Shown one piece after another: positions 31,458 to 39,932 of a DNA stretch of 64,000 nucleotides (its first letter is position 1; every line of letters begins with the position of its first letter). Location: the NCBI RefSeq assembly GCF_020217485.1, contig NZ_JAEKMI010000018.1:1-64000 (forward strand), in the 5' to 3' direction. Position numbers and translations under genes: made by a program. The DNA is from Mycobacterium sp. WUMAC-067 (GTDB lineage: Bacteria > Actinomycetota > Actinomycetes > Mycobacteriales > Mycobacteriaceae). The notes beneath the pieces are model-generated. The model searched no databases, was not told the origin of the DNA, and worked only from the letters and a program-made list of their open reading frames with translations.

Positions 31458-32297
31458 GTGGCCCGCATCCGCAAGCTTGTCGCCGCTCTGCACCGCCGTG
31501 GTCCGCACCGGGTTTTGCGGGGTGACCTGGCTTTTGCCGGTCTGCCGGGAGTGGTGTACACCCCGGAGGAGGGCCTGAATCTGCCCGGGGTGGCGTTCGG
31601 CCACGATTGGCTCGCCGGCGCCGCGCGGTATTCGAACCTGCTCGAGCACTTGGCGTCGTGGGGCATCGTGGCCGGCGCTCCGGACACCCAGCGGGGCGTG
31701 GCCCCGTCGGTGCTGAACTTCGCCTTCGATCTCGGCACCGCCCTGGACATCGTGTCGGGTGTGCGCCTCGGGCCGGGCAAGATCAGCGTGCATCCCGCCA
31801 AGCTGGGCGTGGTCGGTCACGGTTTCGGCGGCTCGGCCGCGGTATTCGCCGCCGCCGGAATGCCCGCCAAGCCCGCGGCGGTGGCGGCGCTTTTCCCCAG
31901 CGTCACCAGCCCGCCGGCCCAGCAGCCGGCCGCGACGCTGAAGGTGCCGGGAGTGATCTTCACCGCGCCGGGCGACCGGGCGACGCTGATTTCCAACGCG
32001 CTGGCGCTTGCCGAGGCGTGGGAGCCGGCGACGCTGCGCATCGTCAGCAAGGCCGAGCCCGGTGGGCTGGTCGAGCGCCGGCGGCTGGCCACGGTGCTCG
32101 GCCTGCCCGGCCCGCACCGGCGCACCCAGCGGTCGGTTCGGGCGCTGCTGACCGGATACCTGCTCTACACCCTCGGCGGCGACAAAAAGTATCGCGAGTT
32201 CGCCGACCCGGACGTGCAGCTGCCCGGGACGGATGCCCTCGATCCCGAGGCCGAGGCAATTCCGCTGGAAGAAAAGATCGTCGCCCTGCTGAAGTGA
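31458..32297 (+). CDS. Alpha/beta-hydrolase-fold protein, dienelactone hydrolase-like (Rv3438-like)
   Basis: This 279-residue protein has an alpha/beta-hydrolase plan: GVVYTPEEGLNLPGVAFGHD near the oxyanion region and a nucleophile-elbow-like GVVGHGFGGSAAVFAAAG (about 115-132), where the usual Ser is Phe or Gly (GHGFGG). A catalytic Ser is therefore not evident. APGDRATLISNALALAE is the acid region. This suggests an inactive or atypical hydrolase fold. No signal peptide is seen. Confidence 0.75.
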   Translation: MARIRKLVAALHRRGPHRVLRGDLAFAGLPGVVYTPEEGLNLPGVAFGHDWLAGAARYSNLLEHLASWGIVAGAPDTQRGVAPSVLNFAFDLGTALDIVSGVRLGPGKISVHPAKLGVVGHGFGGSAAVFAAAGMPAKPAAVAALFPSVTSPPAQQPAATLKVPGVIFTAPGDRATLISNALALAEAWEPATLRIVSKAEPGGLVERRRLATVLGLPGPHRRTQRSVRALLTGYLLYTLGGDKKYREFADPDVQLPGTDALDPEAEAIPLEEKIVALLK

Positions 32298-32307
32298 CGG
32301 GTAGTTC

Positions 32308-32433
32308 GTGGCAAGCGCGCACGCGCTGTACGCCCGCTGGATCGCCGAACTCTGGAACGGACGGTTAGTCTCGTGCACCGGCAACGACATCCGCCTGGCC
32401 GCCGAGTACTGGACGGGTACTTCGGCGGGCTGA
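32308..32433 (+). pseudogene. Possible SnoaL/NTF2-like N-terminal remnant
   Basis: A 41-codon frame from the GTG at 32308 reads ALYARWIAELWNGRLVSCTG and then stops at 32431-32433. Y/FxRWxxELWNG is the usual N-terminal helix of SnoaL-like ester cyclase proteins of the NTF2 fold, which are normally about 130 residues. Only this first part is present, with no continuation I could find, so a truncated remnant is the best guess. It lies between the hydrolase-like and F420-type oxidoreductase genes. Confidence 0.3.
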
Positions 32434-32471
32434 GCGTCCGGGCCCGCGCGGGCGCGTGGTAAGTGTCATGG

Positions 32472-33512
32472 ATGCGAATCGGGATCGCTCTCAATTATTC
32501 GAGCGGCTTTCACGAGGCCGTGGACCGCGTCGTCGAACTCGAGAAGTCCGGCATCGAGGTTGCGGTGGTGGCCGAGGCGTATTCGTTCGACGCCATCAGC
32601 CAGCTGGGATACCTGGCCGCCAAGACCAACACCGTCGAACTGGCGTCGGGGGTCCTTCCCCTCTACATCCGCACGCCGTCGCTGCTGGCGATGACGGCCG
32701 CGGGGCTGGATTTCGTGTCCGACGGGCGATTCCGCCTCGGCATCGGCACCTCCGGGCCGCAGGTGATCGAGGGCTTTCACGGGGTTCCGTTCGACGCCCC
32801 GCTGGGCCGTACCCGCGAGATCGTGGAGATCTGCCGCAAGGTGTGGCGCCGCGAACGCGTGCAGTACGCCGGCAAGCACTACCAGTTACCGCTGCCCGCC
32901 GACCGCGGAACGGGTTTGGGCAAGCCGCTACAACTCATCAATCATCCTGTGCGCGAACGTATTCCAATCAGCATCGCCGCGCTGGGCCCCAAGAATGTCG
33001 AGCTCACCGCCGAGATCGCCGAGGGTTGGCAGCCGGTCTTCTATCTTCCGGAGAAGGCCGCGTGGATCTGGGGTGAGGCGCTGGCCGCCGGCGCCGCCAA
33101 GCGTGATCCCGCGCTGGGTCCGCTCGACGTCATGGTGCACGCGTCGCTGGCCATCGGGGACGACGTCGACGAGCGGCTGGCCTGGGTCAAGCCGCAGCTC
33201 GGGCTCTACATCGGTGGGATGGGCGCCAAAGGCCGCAATTTCTACCACAATCTGGCGACGCGCTACGGGTACGGCGAGGTCGCGGATCGGATCCAGGAGC
33301 TGTATCTGTCCGGCCGCAAGCAGGAGGCCATCGACGCCGTGCCCGACGAGCTGGTGCGGGGGATGTCGCTGATCGGCCCGCCCGGGTATGTGGCCGAGCG
33401 CATGGCCGCCTTCGCCGAAGCCGGGGTGACCACGCTGTTGTTGAGCCCGCAGGCCACCGACCGCGACGAGTCCCTGCGCTTCGTCGAGGAAGCCCTGCGG
33501 CTGCAGCCCTGA
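32472..33512 (+). CDS. LLM-class F420-dependent oxidoreductase
   Basis: This 346-residue TIM-barrel protein of the bacterial luciferase-like family probably uses coenzyme F420. MRIGIALNYSSGFHEAVDRV begins the barrel; ASGVLPLYIRTPSLLAMTAA, FRLGIGTSGPQVIEGFHGVP and PISIAALGPKNVELTAEIAE are subfamily motifs. The ATG at 32472 is preferred to the GTG at 32463. The substrate is unknown. It is convergent with the T7SS-like gene, four bases apart. Confidence 0.87.
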   Translation: MRIGIALNYSSGFHEAVDRVVELEKSGIEVAVVAEAYSFDAISQLGYLAAKTNTVELASGVLPLYIRTPSLLAMTAAGLDFVSDGRFRLGIGTSGPQVIEGFHGVPFDAPLGRTREIVEICRKVWRRERVQYAGKHYQLPLPADRGTGLGKPLQLINHPVRERIPISIAALGPKNVELTAEIAEGWQPVFYLPEKAAWIWGEALAAGAAKRDPALGPLDVMVHASLAIGDDVDERLAWVKPQLGLYIGGMGAKGRNFYHNLATRYGYGEVADRIQELYLSGRKQEAIDAVPDELVRGMSLIGPPGYVAERMAAFAEAGVTTLLLSPQATDRDESLRFVEEALRLQP

Positions 33513-33516
33513 GCCG

Positions 33517-34911
33517 TCATTGCCCGGCCTGCGGAAGCTGGTCCGCGGCAATCTCGCACGGCGTCGACCCCTCGCCCGCGGGGGGCGCGGGATCGGCGGC
33601 GGGCGCGGCCGCGGGCGCCGGCTCAACCGGAGGCTCGGCCGGTGTCTCGGCCGGTGTCGGGTCGGCCGGCGGCGCCTCGACCGGTTGGGCTTGCTGATCG
33701 GGCCCAGTGGCCTCGGGTTGGCCCGCGTCGCCGACGGGTTGCGCCGGGTCGGCCCCCTCGGGTTCGGCGGCGGCTTCGTCCTCGGCGACGTCGCCGGTGT
33801 CCTCGGCGTTGACGGGATCCTCGGCGTGAAAAGGGTTCTCGTCAAAGGCGTTTCCGCCCGGCGAATCGCCGAACACGTCCGCCCCGTCGCCCGCCGACCC
33901 GAGCAGATCGCCCATCGCATCGACGATCCTGCCGGCCAGCCCGAGAAGCCCGCCGCCGCCCCCGCTGCCGAGCCCACCACCGAGCCCACCGCCACCGAGC
34001 CCACTACCGAGCCCACTACCGAGCCCGCCCAGGTCGCCCAAAGCCCCGGCGGGCACCCCCGACGCCCCACCGAGTCCGCTTCCCCAGTCCGGTGGCGGCA
34101 CCGGCGGCACCGGCGTGGGGGCGACCGGCGCCGGCGCCGCAGCCGCCACCGTCGCCGCCGGGTCATCCAGCCGCGGTGGCACAGCTGCCACCGGCGGGGC
34201 GAGTTGCGCCGGGACAACGCTCGTCCCGAGATCGCCGGGAAACTCGAACCGCGCCGCCGGGGCGGCGGCCGCCTTGTCGATCACCATTGCGTAGGACGTC
34301 TGGACCCCGTCCGAGGTGGAGCGCATCGCGTTCAGCCAGTCGTCACGAATGTCGTTGTCCACGTAGGGAATCACCTGCCGGCGCACCACATCCTCGGCGC
34401 CCCGCGGGTCCGCGGCCGCGACCGTGGCGGCGGCGGCCAGCCAGGCCGGCCGCTGCGTCTGTGCGCGGTCGTCGACGGCGATGGCCGTCGCCACTTTCGA
34501 ATCGATCAGATGCCACAGGTTGTCGCGCAGCGACTCGCACCGCTGGGCCGCCGCGCGCAGTTCGGCGGCGACCGCGTCCGCGGTGTCGCAATGCCGCTGC
34601 AACAGCTGCACCGCGGCGTCCCCGCCCGCGCCCGTCCACGCCGCGGCCAGCTCGGCCACCTGGGCGCGCTGCATGCGCAGCGCTTCGGAGGCCACCACGC
34701 CGGCCGCCCGCAGCTCGGCGCAGTCACGGTCGAGCGCGCGCAGGTCGAGTCCGTCCTCGCTCGCATACCATTCGCGGATCTGCGCGGGATGCGCTGTCAG
34801 GTCGGGATGTTGGTACCCGAGCGCGTGGCAGGCCTGCACGTAGGTCTGGGTGTGCTCGACGGCGACCCGGCCCTCGGCGAGGCGCGCGTCCACATCCAAC
34901 CGGTCGGCCAC
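33517..34911 (-). CDS. Ala/Pro/Gly-rich protein, ESX-associated type (Rv3439c-like)
   Basis: This 464-residue protein has a helical N-terminal part (about 1-200) with RALDRDCAELRAAGVVASEA and AAWTGAGGDAAVQLLQRHCD, whose W-x-G-like AWTGAGG turn recalls WXG/ESX-type helical hairpins. Next is a Pro-rich linker, then a Gly-rich low-complexity stretch (about 295-325), and an acidic Ala/Pro/Glu tail ending CEIAADQLPQAGQ. No signal peptide is seen. It follows the small ESX-like gene by three bases, so the two are translationally linked, like effector pairs of type VII secretion. The function is unknown. Confidence 0.7.
   Translation of the reverse strand: MADRLDVDARLAEGRVAVEHTQTYVQACHALGYQHPDLTAHPAQIREWYASEDGLDLRALDRDCAELRAAGVVASEALRMQRAQVAELAAAWTGAGGDAAVQLLQRHCDTADAVAAELRAAAQRCESLRDNLWHLIDSKVATAIAVDDRAQTQRPAWLAAAATVAAADPRGAEDVVRRQVIPYVDNDIRDDWLNAMRSTSDGVQTSYAMVIDKAAAAPAARFEFPGDLGTSVVPAQLAPPVAAVPPRLDDPAATVAAAAPAPVAPTPVPPVPPPDWGSGLGGASGVPAGALGDLGGLGSGLGSGLGGGGLGGGLGSGGGGGLLGLAGRIVDAMGDLLGSAGDGADVFGDSPGGNAFDENPFHAEDPVNAEDTGDVAEDEAAAEPEGADPAQPVGDAGQPEATGPDQQAQPVEAPPADPTPAETPAEPPVEPAPAAAPAADPAPPAGEGSTPCEIAADQLPQAGQ
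33968..34026. repeat. Short tandem repeat encoding the Gly-rich segment
   Basis: About four imperfect copies of a 12-bp unit similar to CACTACCGAGCC occur here. They encode GSGLGSGLGG-type repeats of the protein on the minus strand. Copy number may vary between strains. Confidence 0.6.
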
Positions 34912-34914
34912 GAG

Positions 34915-35241
34915 CTACGCGATCCGCGCGGCGGCATACAGTTCGGCGTCGGCGTAGCGCTCGGCGCTGGACCGCAGGGCGGCGGCGATCTCGGTGGACG
35001 CGCGCGACCACTGCGACACCTGCTCCGTCAGGCGCCCCAACTCGGCGCGCAGCGCGTCGCCGCGCGCGGCGTGCGCCCGCCCGGCGCAGGCGCCGCTGAA
35101 AGCCAGCCTGGCAAGGTGATCGCTGACCGCGCGGTCGAGAAATTCCGCCGCCATGGCGAATTGGTTAGCGACCCGGTGCGTGGCCGACGCGTCGATCTGG
35201 GTGCGGGCGGCGACAGGCCGTGTTCCCCCAACGAATTTCAT
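34915..35241 (-). CDS. ESX/EspC-like small protein (Rv3440c-like)
   Basis: This 108-residue all-helical protein starts with MKFVGGTRPVAARTQIDASA and has two long helices (ATHRVANQFAMAAEFLDRAV and ALRAELGRLTEQVSQWSRAS) with an Ala-rich C-terminus containing SSAERYADAELYAAARIA. Size and helical hairpin layout fit the type VII secretion target family (EspC/DUF2580-like). The YADAE motif near the end resembles the YxxxD/E export signal. It lies directly upstream of the larger partner and 48 bases downstream of glmM. Confidence 0.65.
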   Translation of the reverse strand: MKFVGGTRPVAARTQIDASATHRVANQFAMAAEFLDRAVSDHLARLAFSGACAGRAHAARGDALRAELGRLTEQVSQWSRASTEIAAALRSSAERYADAELYAAARIA

Positions 35242-35289
35242 GCCTAATCCGACGCCGGTAGGCGCGTCGGGGTTCCGGGCGTCGCGGGA

Positions 35290-36624
35290 TCAGTGCGCGG
35301 CGCTGACCGCTTCGGCGACCCGGGTGGCGATCCGCGCAGCGATGTCCTCCTCGGGGGCCTCCACCATCACGCGGATCATGGGCTCGGTTCCCGACGGGCG
35401 CAACAGGATTCGGCCGGTGTCGCCCAGCTCGGCCTCGGCCTGCCCGACGGCGGACCGCACCGCCGGCGCCGCGGCGGCCGTGGCCTTGTCGGCGACCGTG
35501 ACGTTGATCAACACTTGAGGCAGCGTCTGCATCGCCGAGGCCAGGTCGGCCAGCGACGAGCCGGTCTGCGCCATCCGGTTCATCAGCCGCAGCCCGGTGA
35601 CGATGCCGTCCCCGGTCGAGCCCAGCGCGGGCATCACGATGTGCCCGGATTGCTCGCCGCCGAGGCTGTAGTCGCCGGCCCGCAGCTCTTCCACGACGTA
35701 GCGATCCCCAACGCCGGTGGTGCGCACCGTGATTCCGGCCGAGCGCATGGCCAGATGCAACCCCAGGTTGCTCATCACGGTGGTCACCAACGTCCTGGAG
35801 GCCAGTTCGTCGGCCTCGTGCATGGCCAGCGCGAGCACCACCATGATGTGGTCGCCGTCGACGAGATTGCCGTCGGCGTCGATGGCCAGGCACCGGTCGG
35901 CGTCCCCGTCGTGCGCCAGGCCCAGGTCGGCGCGGTGCGCGACGACCGCCGAGCGCAGCGAATCCAGGTGCGTGGAGCCGCAGTTGTCGTTGATGTTGAG
36001 ACCGTTGGGGTCGGCGTTGATCGCGATCACCCGCGCGCCGGCCGCGCGGTAGGCGCGTGGGGCCACCGCCGACGCCGCGCCGTGGGCGCAGTCCACCACC
36101 ACGGTCAACCCGTCGAGCCGCAGCGTGCTGGCCTTGCTCAGGTGACGCAGGTAGCGGTCGGCCGCGTCCTCGGCGTCGAGGACCCGGCCGATCCCGGCGC
36201 CGACCGGGCGCAGCCCCGGTTCCCCGACCAAGGCTTCGATCCGGTCCTCGGTGCCGTCGTCGAGCTTGCGGCCGCCGGGCCCGAAGATCTTGATGCCGTT
36301 GTCGGGCATCGGGTTGTGCGAGGCGGAGATCATCACCCCGAAGTCGGCGTCGTAGGCGCCGGTCAGGTAGGCCACCGCGGGGGTGGGCAGCACCCCGACC
36401 CGCAGCGCGTCGACCCCCTGGCTGGTCAGCCCGGCGATCACCGCGGCCTCCAGCATTTCGCCGCTGGCCCGCGGATCGCGGCCGATCACCGCCACCCGGC
36501 GGCCCGGCGCCGCCGCGCTCGCCAGCTGCCGCGCGGCCGCGGAACCCAGCGCCAGCGCCAGCTCGGCGGTCAACTCGCGATTGGCGACCCCACGGACACC
36601 GTCGGTGCCGAATAGTCGACCCAT
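35290..36624 (-). CDS. glmM: Phosphoglucosamine mutase
   Basis: This 444-residue enzyme converts glucosamine-6-phosphate to glucosamine-1-phosphate for UDP-GlcNAc. [15 protein letters not shown] opens domain 1. Ser102 in [18 protein letters not shown] is the catalytic phosphoserine. [14 protein letters not shown] is the metal loop, GGEQSGHI the sugar loop and [14 protein letters not shown] the phosphate-binding loop. Its length is close to M. tuberculosis MrsA (448 aa). It sits between rpsI and the ESX-like pair on the same strand. Confidence 0.97.
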   Translation of the reverse strand: MGRLFGTDGVRGVANRELTAELALALGSAAARQLASAAAPGRRVAVIGRDPRASGEMLEAAVIAGLTSQGVDALRVGVLPTPAVAYLTGAYDADFGVMISASHNPMPDNGIKIFGPGGRKLDDGTEDRIEALVGEPGLRPVGAGIGRVLDAEDAADRYLRHLSKASTLRLDGLTVVVDCAHGAASAVAPRAYRAAGARVIAINADPNGLNINDNCGSTHLDSLRSAVVAHRADLGLAHDGDADRCLAIDADGNLVDGDHIMVVLALAMHEADELASRTLVTTVMSNLGLHLAMRSAGITVRTTGVGDRYVVEELRAGDYSLGGEQSGHIVMPALGSTGDGIVTGLRLMNRMAQTGSSLADLASAMQTLPQVLINVTVADKATAAAAPAVRSAVGQAEAELGDTGRILLRPSGTEPMIRVMVEAPEEDIAARIATRVAEAVSAAH

Positions 36625-36718
36625 GCGAACAAACCTCTCACAGTTGTCGGGCTAGCACCTAACGTGCCCGTTCCTTTGTGGCCGAAACCGGGCGCGGGTG
36701 GGTGCAGACACGCCGCAA

Positions 36719-36759
36719 CCGGCCACAACTTGTGGAGCACGATGCCAAGTTGTGGCCGG
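36719..36759 (-). terminator. Stem-loop after rpsI, probable terminator of rplM-rpsI
   Basis: A perfect 14-bp stem (CCGGCCACAACTTG at 36719-36732 with CAAGTTGTGGCCGG at 36746-36759) has a 13-nt loop. It lies 14 bases past the rpsI stop. No U-tract follows, consistent with mycobacterial I-shaped terminators. Confidence 0.7.
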
Positions 36760-36773
36760 AAAGCGACCGCTGA

Positions 36774-37313
36774 TCAGCGCTTGCTGTACTGAGGCGCCTT
36801 GCGGGCCTTCTTCAGGCCGTACTTCTTGCGCTCGGTGGCGCGCGGGTCACGGGTGAGGAAGCCGGCCTTCTTCAGTGCGGGACGGTCGTCCGGCGAGGCC
36901 ACGATGAGCGCCCGCGCGATGCCCAGGCGCAGCGCGCCGGCCTGCCCCGAGGGGCCGCCGCCGTGCAGGTGGGCATAGATGTCGAAGCTCTCCACCCGGT
37001 CCACGGTGACCAGCGGGGCCTTGATGAGCTGCTGGTGCACCTTGTTGGGGAAGTAGCCCTCCAGGCTGCGGCCATTCAGGTTGAACTTGCCGGTGCCGGG
37101 CACCAGGCGCACCCGCACCACGGCCTCCTTGCGGCGGCCGACGGTCTGGATGGGCCGCTCGAACACGTAGGACTCGGCGGGCGCGGCGACCGCGGCGGTC
37201 TCCGACGCCTCAACCGGCGCTTCGGTCACCTCGGCGACGGCCACTGTTTCCTCTGCGGTCTCGGGGTTGTCCGGGTTTTCTGGGTTCTCCAGGGCCTCGG
37301 TCGTTTCGGTCAC
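36774..37313 (-). CDS. rpsI: 30S ribosomal protein S9 with acidic N-terminal extension
   Basis: This 179-residue protein has the S9 core from about residue 50: [40 protein letters not shown] and the basic tail [17 protein letters not shown] that reaches toward the P site. The first roughly 48 residues are Glu/Pro/Ala-rich with an [14 protein letters not shown] run, about 28 residues longer than M. tuberculosis S9 (151 aa). The ATG overlaps the rplM stop by four bases, fixing this start. It is second in the rplM-rpsI operon. Confidence 0.97.
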   Translation of the reverse strand: MTETTEALENPENPDNPETAEETVAVAEVTEAPVEASETAAVAAPAESYVFERPIQTVGRRKEAVVRVRLVPGTGKFNLNGRSLEGYFPNKVHQQLIKAPLVTVDRVESFDIYAHLHGGGPSGQAGALRLGIARALIVASPDDRPALKKAGFLTRDPRATERKKYGLKKARKAPQYSKR

Positions 37314-37753
37314 TGGGCCACCTGCTTGATCTCGTACGGAACGGGCTGCTGTGCGACGTGGGGGTGCGTCGGGCCGGCGTAGACGTGCAGCTTGCGCGCG
37401 ATCTGCCGGGCGAGCTTGTTCTTGGGCAGCATGCCGACGATCGCGTCCTCCACGACACGGTCGGGGTGCTTGGCCATCAGCTCGCGAATGGTGCGGCTGC
37501 TCAGACCGCCGGGATACCCCGAGTGGCGGTACGCCAGCTTCTTGTCCAGCTTCTGGCCGCTGAAGGCGACCTTGTCGGCGTTGATGACGATGACGAAGTC
37601 ACCGCCGTCGACGTTGGGGGTGAACGTCGGCTTGTGCTTGCCGCGCAGCAGGTTGGCTGCCGCGACGGCAAGGCGGCCAAGCACCACGTCCGTGGCGTCG
37701 ATGACGTGCCACGACCTAGTGGTGTCACCCGCCTTTGGCGTGTACGTAGGCAC
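37310..37753 (-). CDS. rplM: 50S ribosomal protein L13
   Basis: This 147-residue protein has [50 protein letters not shown] and [20 protein letters not shown], all L13 signatures. Two in-frame GTGs compete; that at 37753 gives VPTYTPKAG and the exact M. tuberculosis length, while the one at 37765 adds four residues. It is coupled to rpsI by an ATGA overlap. The promoter should lie in the 250-bp gap before esxT. Confidence 0.96.
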   Translation of the reverse strand: MPTYTPKAGDTTRSWHVIDATDVVLGRLAVAAANLLRGKHKPTFTPNVDGGDFVIVINADKVAFSGQKLDKKLAYRHSGYPGGLSSRTIRELMAKHPDRVVEDAIVGMLPKNKLARQIARKLHVYAGPTHPHVAQQPVPYEIKQVAQ

Positions 37754-37932
37754 AGCGCTTACCACTCTTTCTCTGCGAGCCTCTGTTCCGAGGCTGTGGA
37801 TCCCGGTGTGACCGGGTGCCGGTCAGGCGTTCGCGGCGGGGGCTGGTCTCGGCGACCGACGTTGACCCGAGGCCCTGGCGTACCGCACGCCAACGGAGCA
37901 GCTTACCGACCGCCATCCCCGCAGGTCAAAAT

Positions 37933-37977
37933 GACTGTGTGGTCCCGACGGCTCTCCCCCGTCAGGACCACACAGTC
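37933..37977 (-). terminator. Rho-independent-type terminator after esxT (ESX-4)
   Basis: A 13-bp perfect outer stem (GACTGTGTGGTCC at 37933-37945 with GGACCACACAGTC at 37965-37977) continues after one mismatch into GACGG (37947-37951) with CCGTC (37959-37963). On the minus strand it is followed by ATTTTG. It lies 38 bases past the esxT stop. Confidence 0.78.
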
Positions 37978-38015
37978 TCACGCGCGGCGCGAACCGCGCG
38001 GTGTCTCGTCGGCCG

Positions 38016-38312
38016 CTACCGCGACCACACGCCAGCCGCCCGGCGGTCGGCGTTGGCCACCTCGTCCGCGCCGTCGCGGACCGCATTTCCGAGCTCGACC
38101 AGCATCTCGTTGAGCGCGGTCGCCGACTGGTGCCATTTCAGCTGCTCAGTCTGGTAGGCGGCGGCCGCTTCGCTGGTCCACAGCTGCTGCAATGGCGCGA
38201 TGCGCGCTCTGAGCTCGTCGAGCGCGGCATTGAAACGGGCCGACGTCGAGTGAATCTCCTGGCGGACCGAGTACTCGATTTCACCGAAGTTGTAGGACAA
38301 CACCGAACCCAC
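38016..38312 (-). CDS. esxT: ESX-4 WXG100-family protein EsxT
   Basis: This 98-residue helical-hairpin protein matches M. tuberculosis EsxT (Rv3444c): LSYNFGEIEYSVRQEIHSTS, APLQQLWTSEAAAAYQTEQL, where LWTSEA is the W-x-G-like turn, and a C-terminal AVRDGADEVANADRRAAG. It forms a heterodimer with EsxU and is the presumed ESX-4 substrate. It lies 15 bases downstream of esxU and is followed by a terminator. Confidence 0.95.
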   Translation of the reverse strand: MGSVLSYNFGEIEYSVRQEIHSTSARFNAALDELRARIAPLQQLWTSEAAAAYQTEQLKWHQSATALNEMLVELGNAVRDGADEVANADRRAAGVWSR

Positions 38313-38327
38313 GGGGATCCTCTCTCC

Positions 38328-38645
38328 TCACAGGTTTCCGCCGGCGGCGGCGATGCGGTCGGCATGGCTCTGGCCGGCCTCCTGCAGGGTGGCCGCGTTG
38401 TGCCGAATGGTGTCGGCGATGGCGTGCAGGGCGTGGTAGAGCCGCACCGACTCCGCGTTCCAGCGATCGATCACGCCTTTGAAGCGAGTGGCCGCGAGCC
38501 CGCCCCACGCCGACGACGGCACGCCGCTCATCCGGCCGATGAACGCCTGCAGCATCGCCCTGATTTCCTCGTTGCGGGCGTCGGTGGTGCCCGCCACCGA
38601 CCGCATCAGGTCGAGGTCGGTGCTCAGTGGGTTTGGTGCAGCCAT
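38328..38645 (-). CDS. esxU: ESX-4 WXG100-family protein EsxU
   Basis: This 105-residue partner of EsxT has [20 protein letters not shown], the WGG turn in [20 protein letters not shown] and helix 2 [20 protein letters not shown]. The ATG at 38645 gives exactly the M. tuberculosis EsxU length; ATG 38651 adds two residues. It lies 45 bases after the secretion-associated gene, in the eccC4-Rv3446c-like-esxU-esxT transcription unit. Confidence 0.94.
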   Translation of the reverse strand: MAAPNPLSTDLDLMRSVAGTTDARNEEIRAMLQAFIGRMSGVPSSAWGGLAATRFKGVIDRWNAESVRLYHALHAIADTIRHNAATLQEAGQSHADRIAAAGGNL

Positions 38646-38690
38646 ACCCATTACGACCGCGACGGGGGTCGTTCGGTTCCACGAAATTTG

Positions 38691-39932
38691 TCATCCGATC
38701 GCGTGGGCGGTTCTGACCGCCTGCTCGCAGGCATCGCGGACGGCGTCCTCGTCGTCCGGCCGGCTCTGACATCCGACGCTGATTCGCACGGGGCCGTCCA
38801 GCAGCACCGTCCAGCGCACGTGATGACCCGCGCGGACCTCGCGGTAGGTCACCGCCGGCCGGCCGGCGCTGGTGCCGGACGGGTTGAAGTCGACAAACAG
38901 CCCGGCGGGCTCGGCGTCGATCGCGCGTTTGAGCCGTTCGGCGGTGCCGCTCAGCGTCTCCGCGGCCACCGGCGACTGGGTGATGTGCAGCGCGACCTCG
39001 GGGTCCGCCGGAGACGTGACCTGCACCCGCGCCGAGCCCGGCCCGGTGACCACCCGTCGCGTCGGCCATGTCGCCGGCACCGACAGCGCCACTCGGCCTT
39101 CCACCAAATACGTTGTGGACGCGGCGTCGACCCGCTTCGGGGGCGCCTCGCCGGGCCGGCTCGGCGACATCGCGGCCGGCGCCGCCGCGGCGACGACGAT
39201 GGCGGCGGCACCCAGTCCGCCCAGCGTCCGCACGCGCGATGGGCGGGCGGTGGCGCGTGCGGCGGAGCCCGGCCCCGGCGGTGCCGAGCGTGCCGGGAAG
39301 GCCGCCCGCGCCAGCCGGGTGAGCCGAAGGTCGTTGATTTGCAGAACATCTCGGGTTGTCCCGCCGCTTCCGCGTACCGCGTCGGCGATCAACGCCGCCA
39401 GTGCCGACGCCCCGGCGACCGTGCTCGGCGTGTCGATCACCACGGCCGCGGGGGCCGCGTCGGCGATGACATCCGCGACGGCTTCGCCGACGGCTTGCGG
39501 GTCGGCGTTGCGCGGCACGGCGGTCACCTCCGTCGCCGTGATCACCACGAACCGCTCGGTGATCTCAACCGTCACCGGTCGTTGCGCGCGAAATGCCTGC
39601 GCCAGCAACCACGATCGCGGGCGCGTGCGCACCTCACCGGCCACCCTGGCGGCGGCCGCGGTCAGCACACCCACGCGCGAGGAGGACCACCAGGACGGGT
39701 GGACGACGACCATACCGTCGGACGATGTGCAGCTTGCCGACCGCAGCGCGGCTTCCCACAGCGCATCGACGGTTATCGGCCGCTCCCCCACCAGCGCGAC
39801 GCGGTCGTCGATCGCGTCGAGGGCCGATCGTATGGCGTCGGCCGTCTCGCCCTCGTCGATTGTTCCTGTACCGCAACATAATCGGCGGACGGTGCCCGGC
39901 CCGGCTTCGATGACGGGACGGTGTTCGGTCAC
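38691..39932 (-). CDS. Type VII secretion-associated protein, Rv3446c family
   Basis: This 413-residue protein has a cytoplasmic N-terminal half with an actin/ASKHA-like feel ([40 protein letters not shown]), a central membrane segment ([19 protein letters not shown], about 245-263) and an extracytoplasmic C-terminal domain ([40 protein letters not shown]). It matches the ESX-4-specific Rv3446c type and may take the place of the missing EccE. Its start overlaps the eccC4 stop by four bases. Confidence 0.88.
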   Translation of the reverse strand: MTEHRPVIEAGPGTVRRLCCGTGTIDEGETADAIRSALDAIDDRVALVGERPITVDALWEAALRSASCTSSDGMVVVHPSWWSSSRVGVLTAAAARVAGEVRTRPRSWLLAQAFRAQRPVTVEITERFVVITATEVTAVPRNADPQAVGEAVADVIADAAPAAVVIDTPSTVAGASALAALIADAVRGSGGTTRDVLQINDLRLTRLARAAFPARSAPPGPGSAARATARPSRVRTLGGLGAAAIVVAAAAPAAMSPSRPGEAPPKRVDAASTTYLVEGRVALSVPATWPTRRVVTGPGSARVQVTSPADPEVALHITQSPVAAETLSGTAERLKRAIDAEPAGLFVDFNPSGTSAGRPAVTYREVRAGHHVRWTVLLDGPVRISVGCQSRPDDEDAVRDACEQAVRTAHAIG

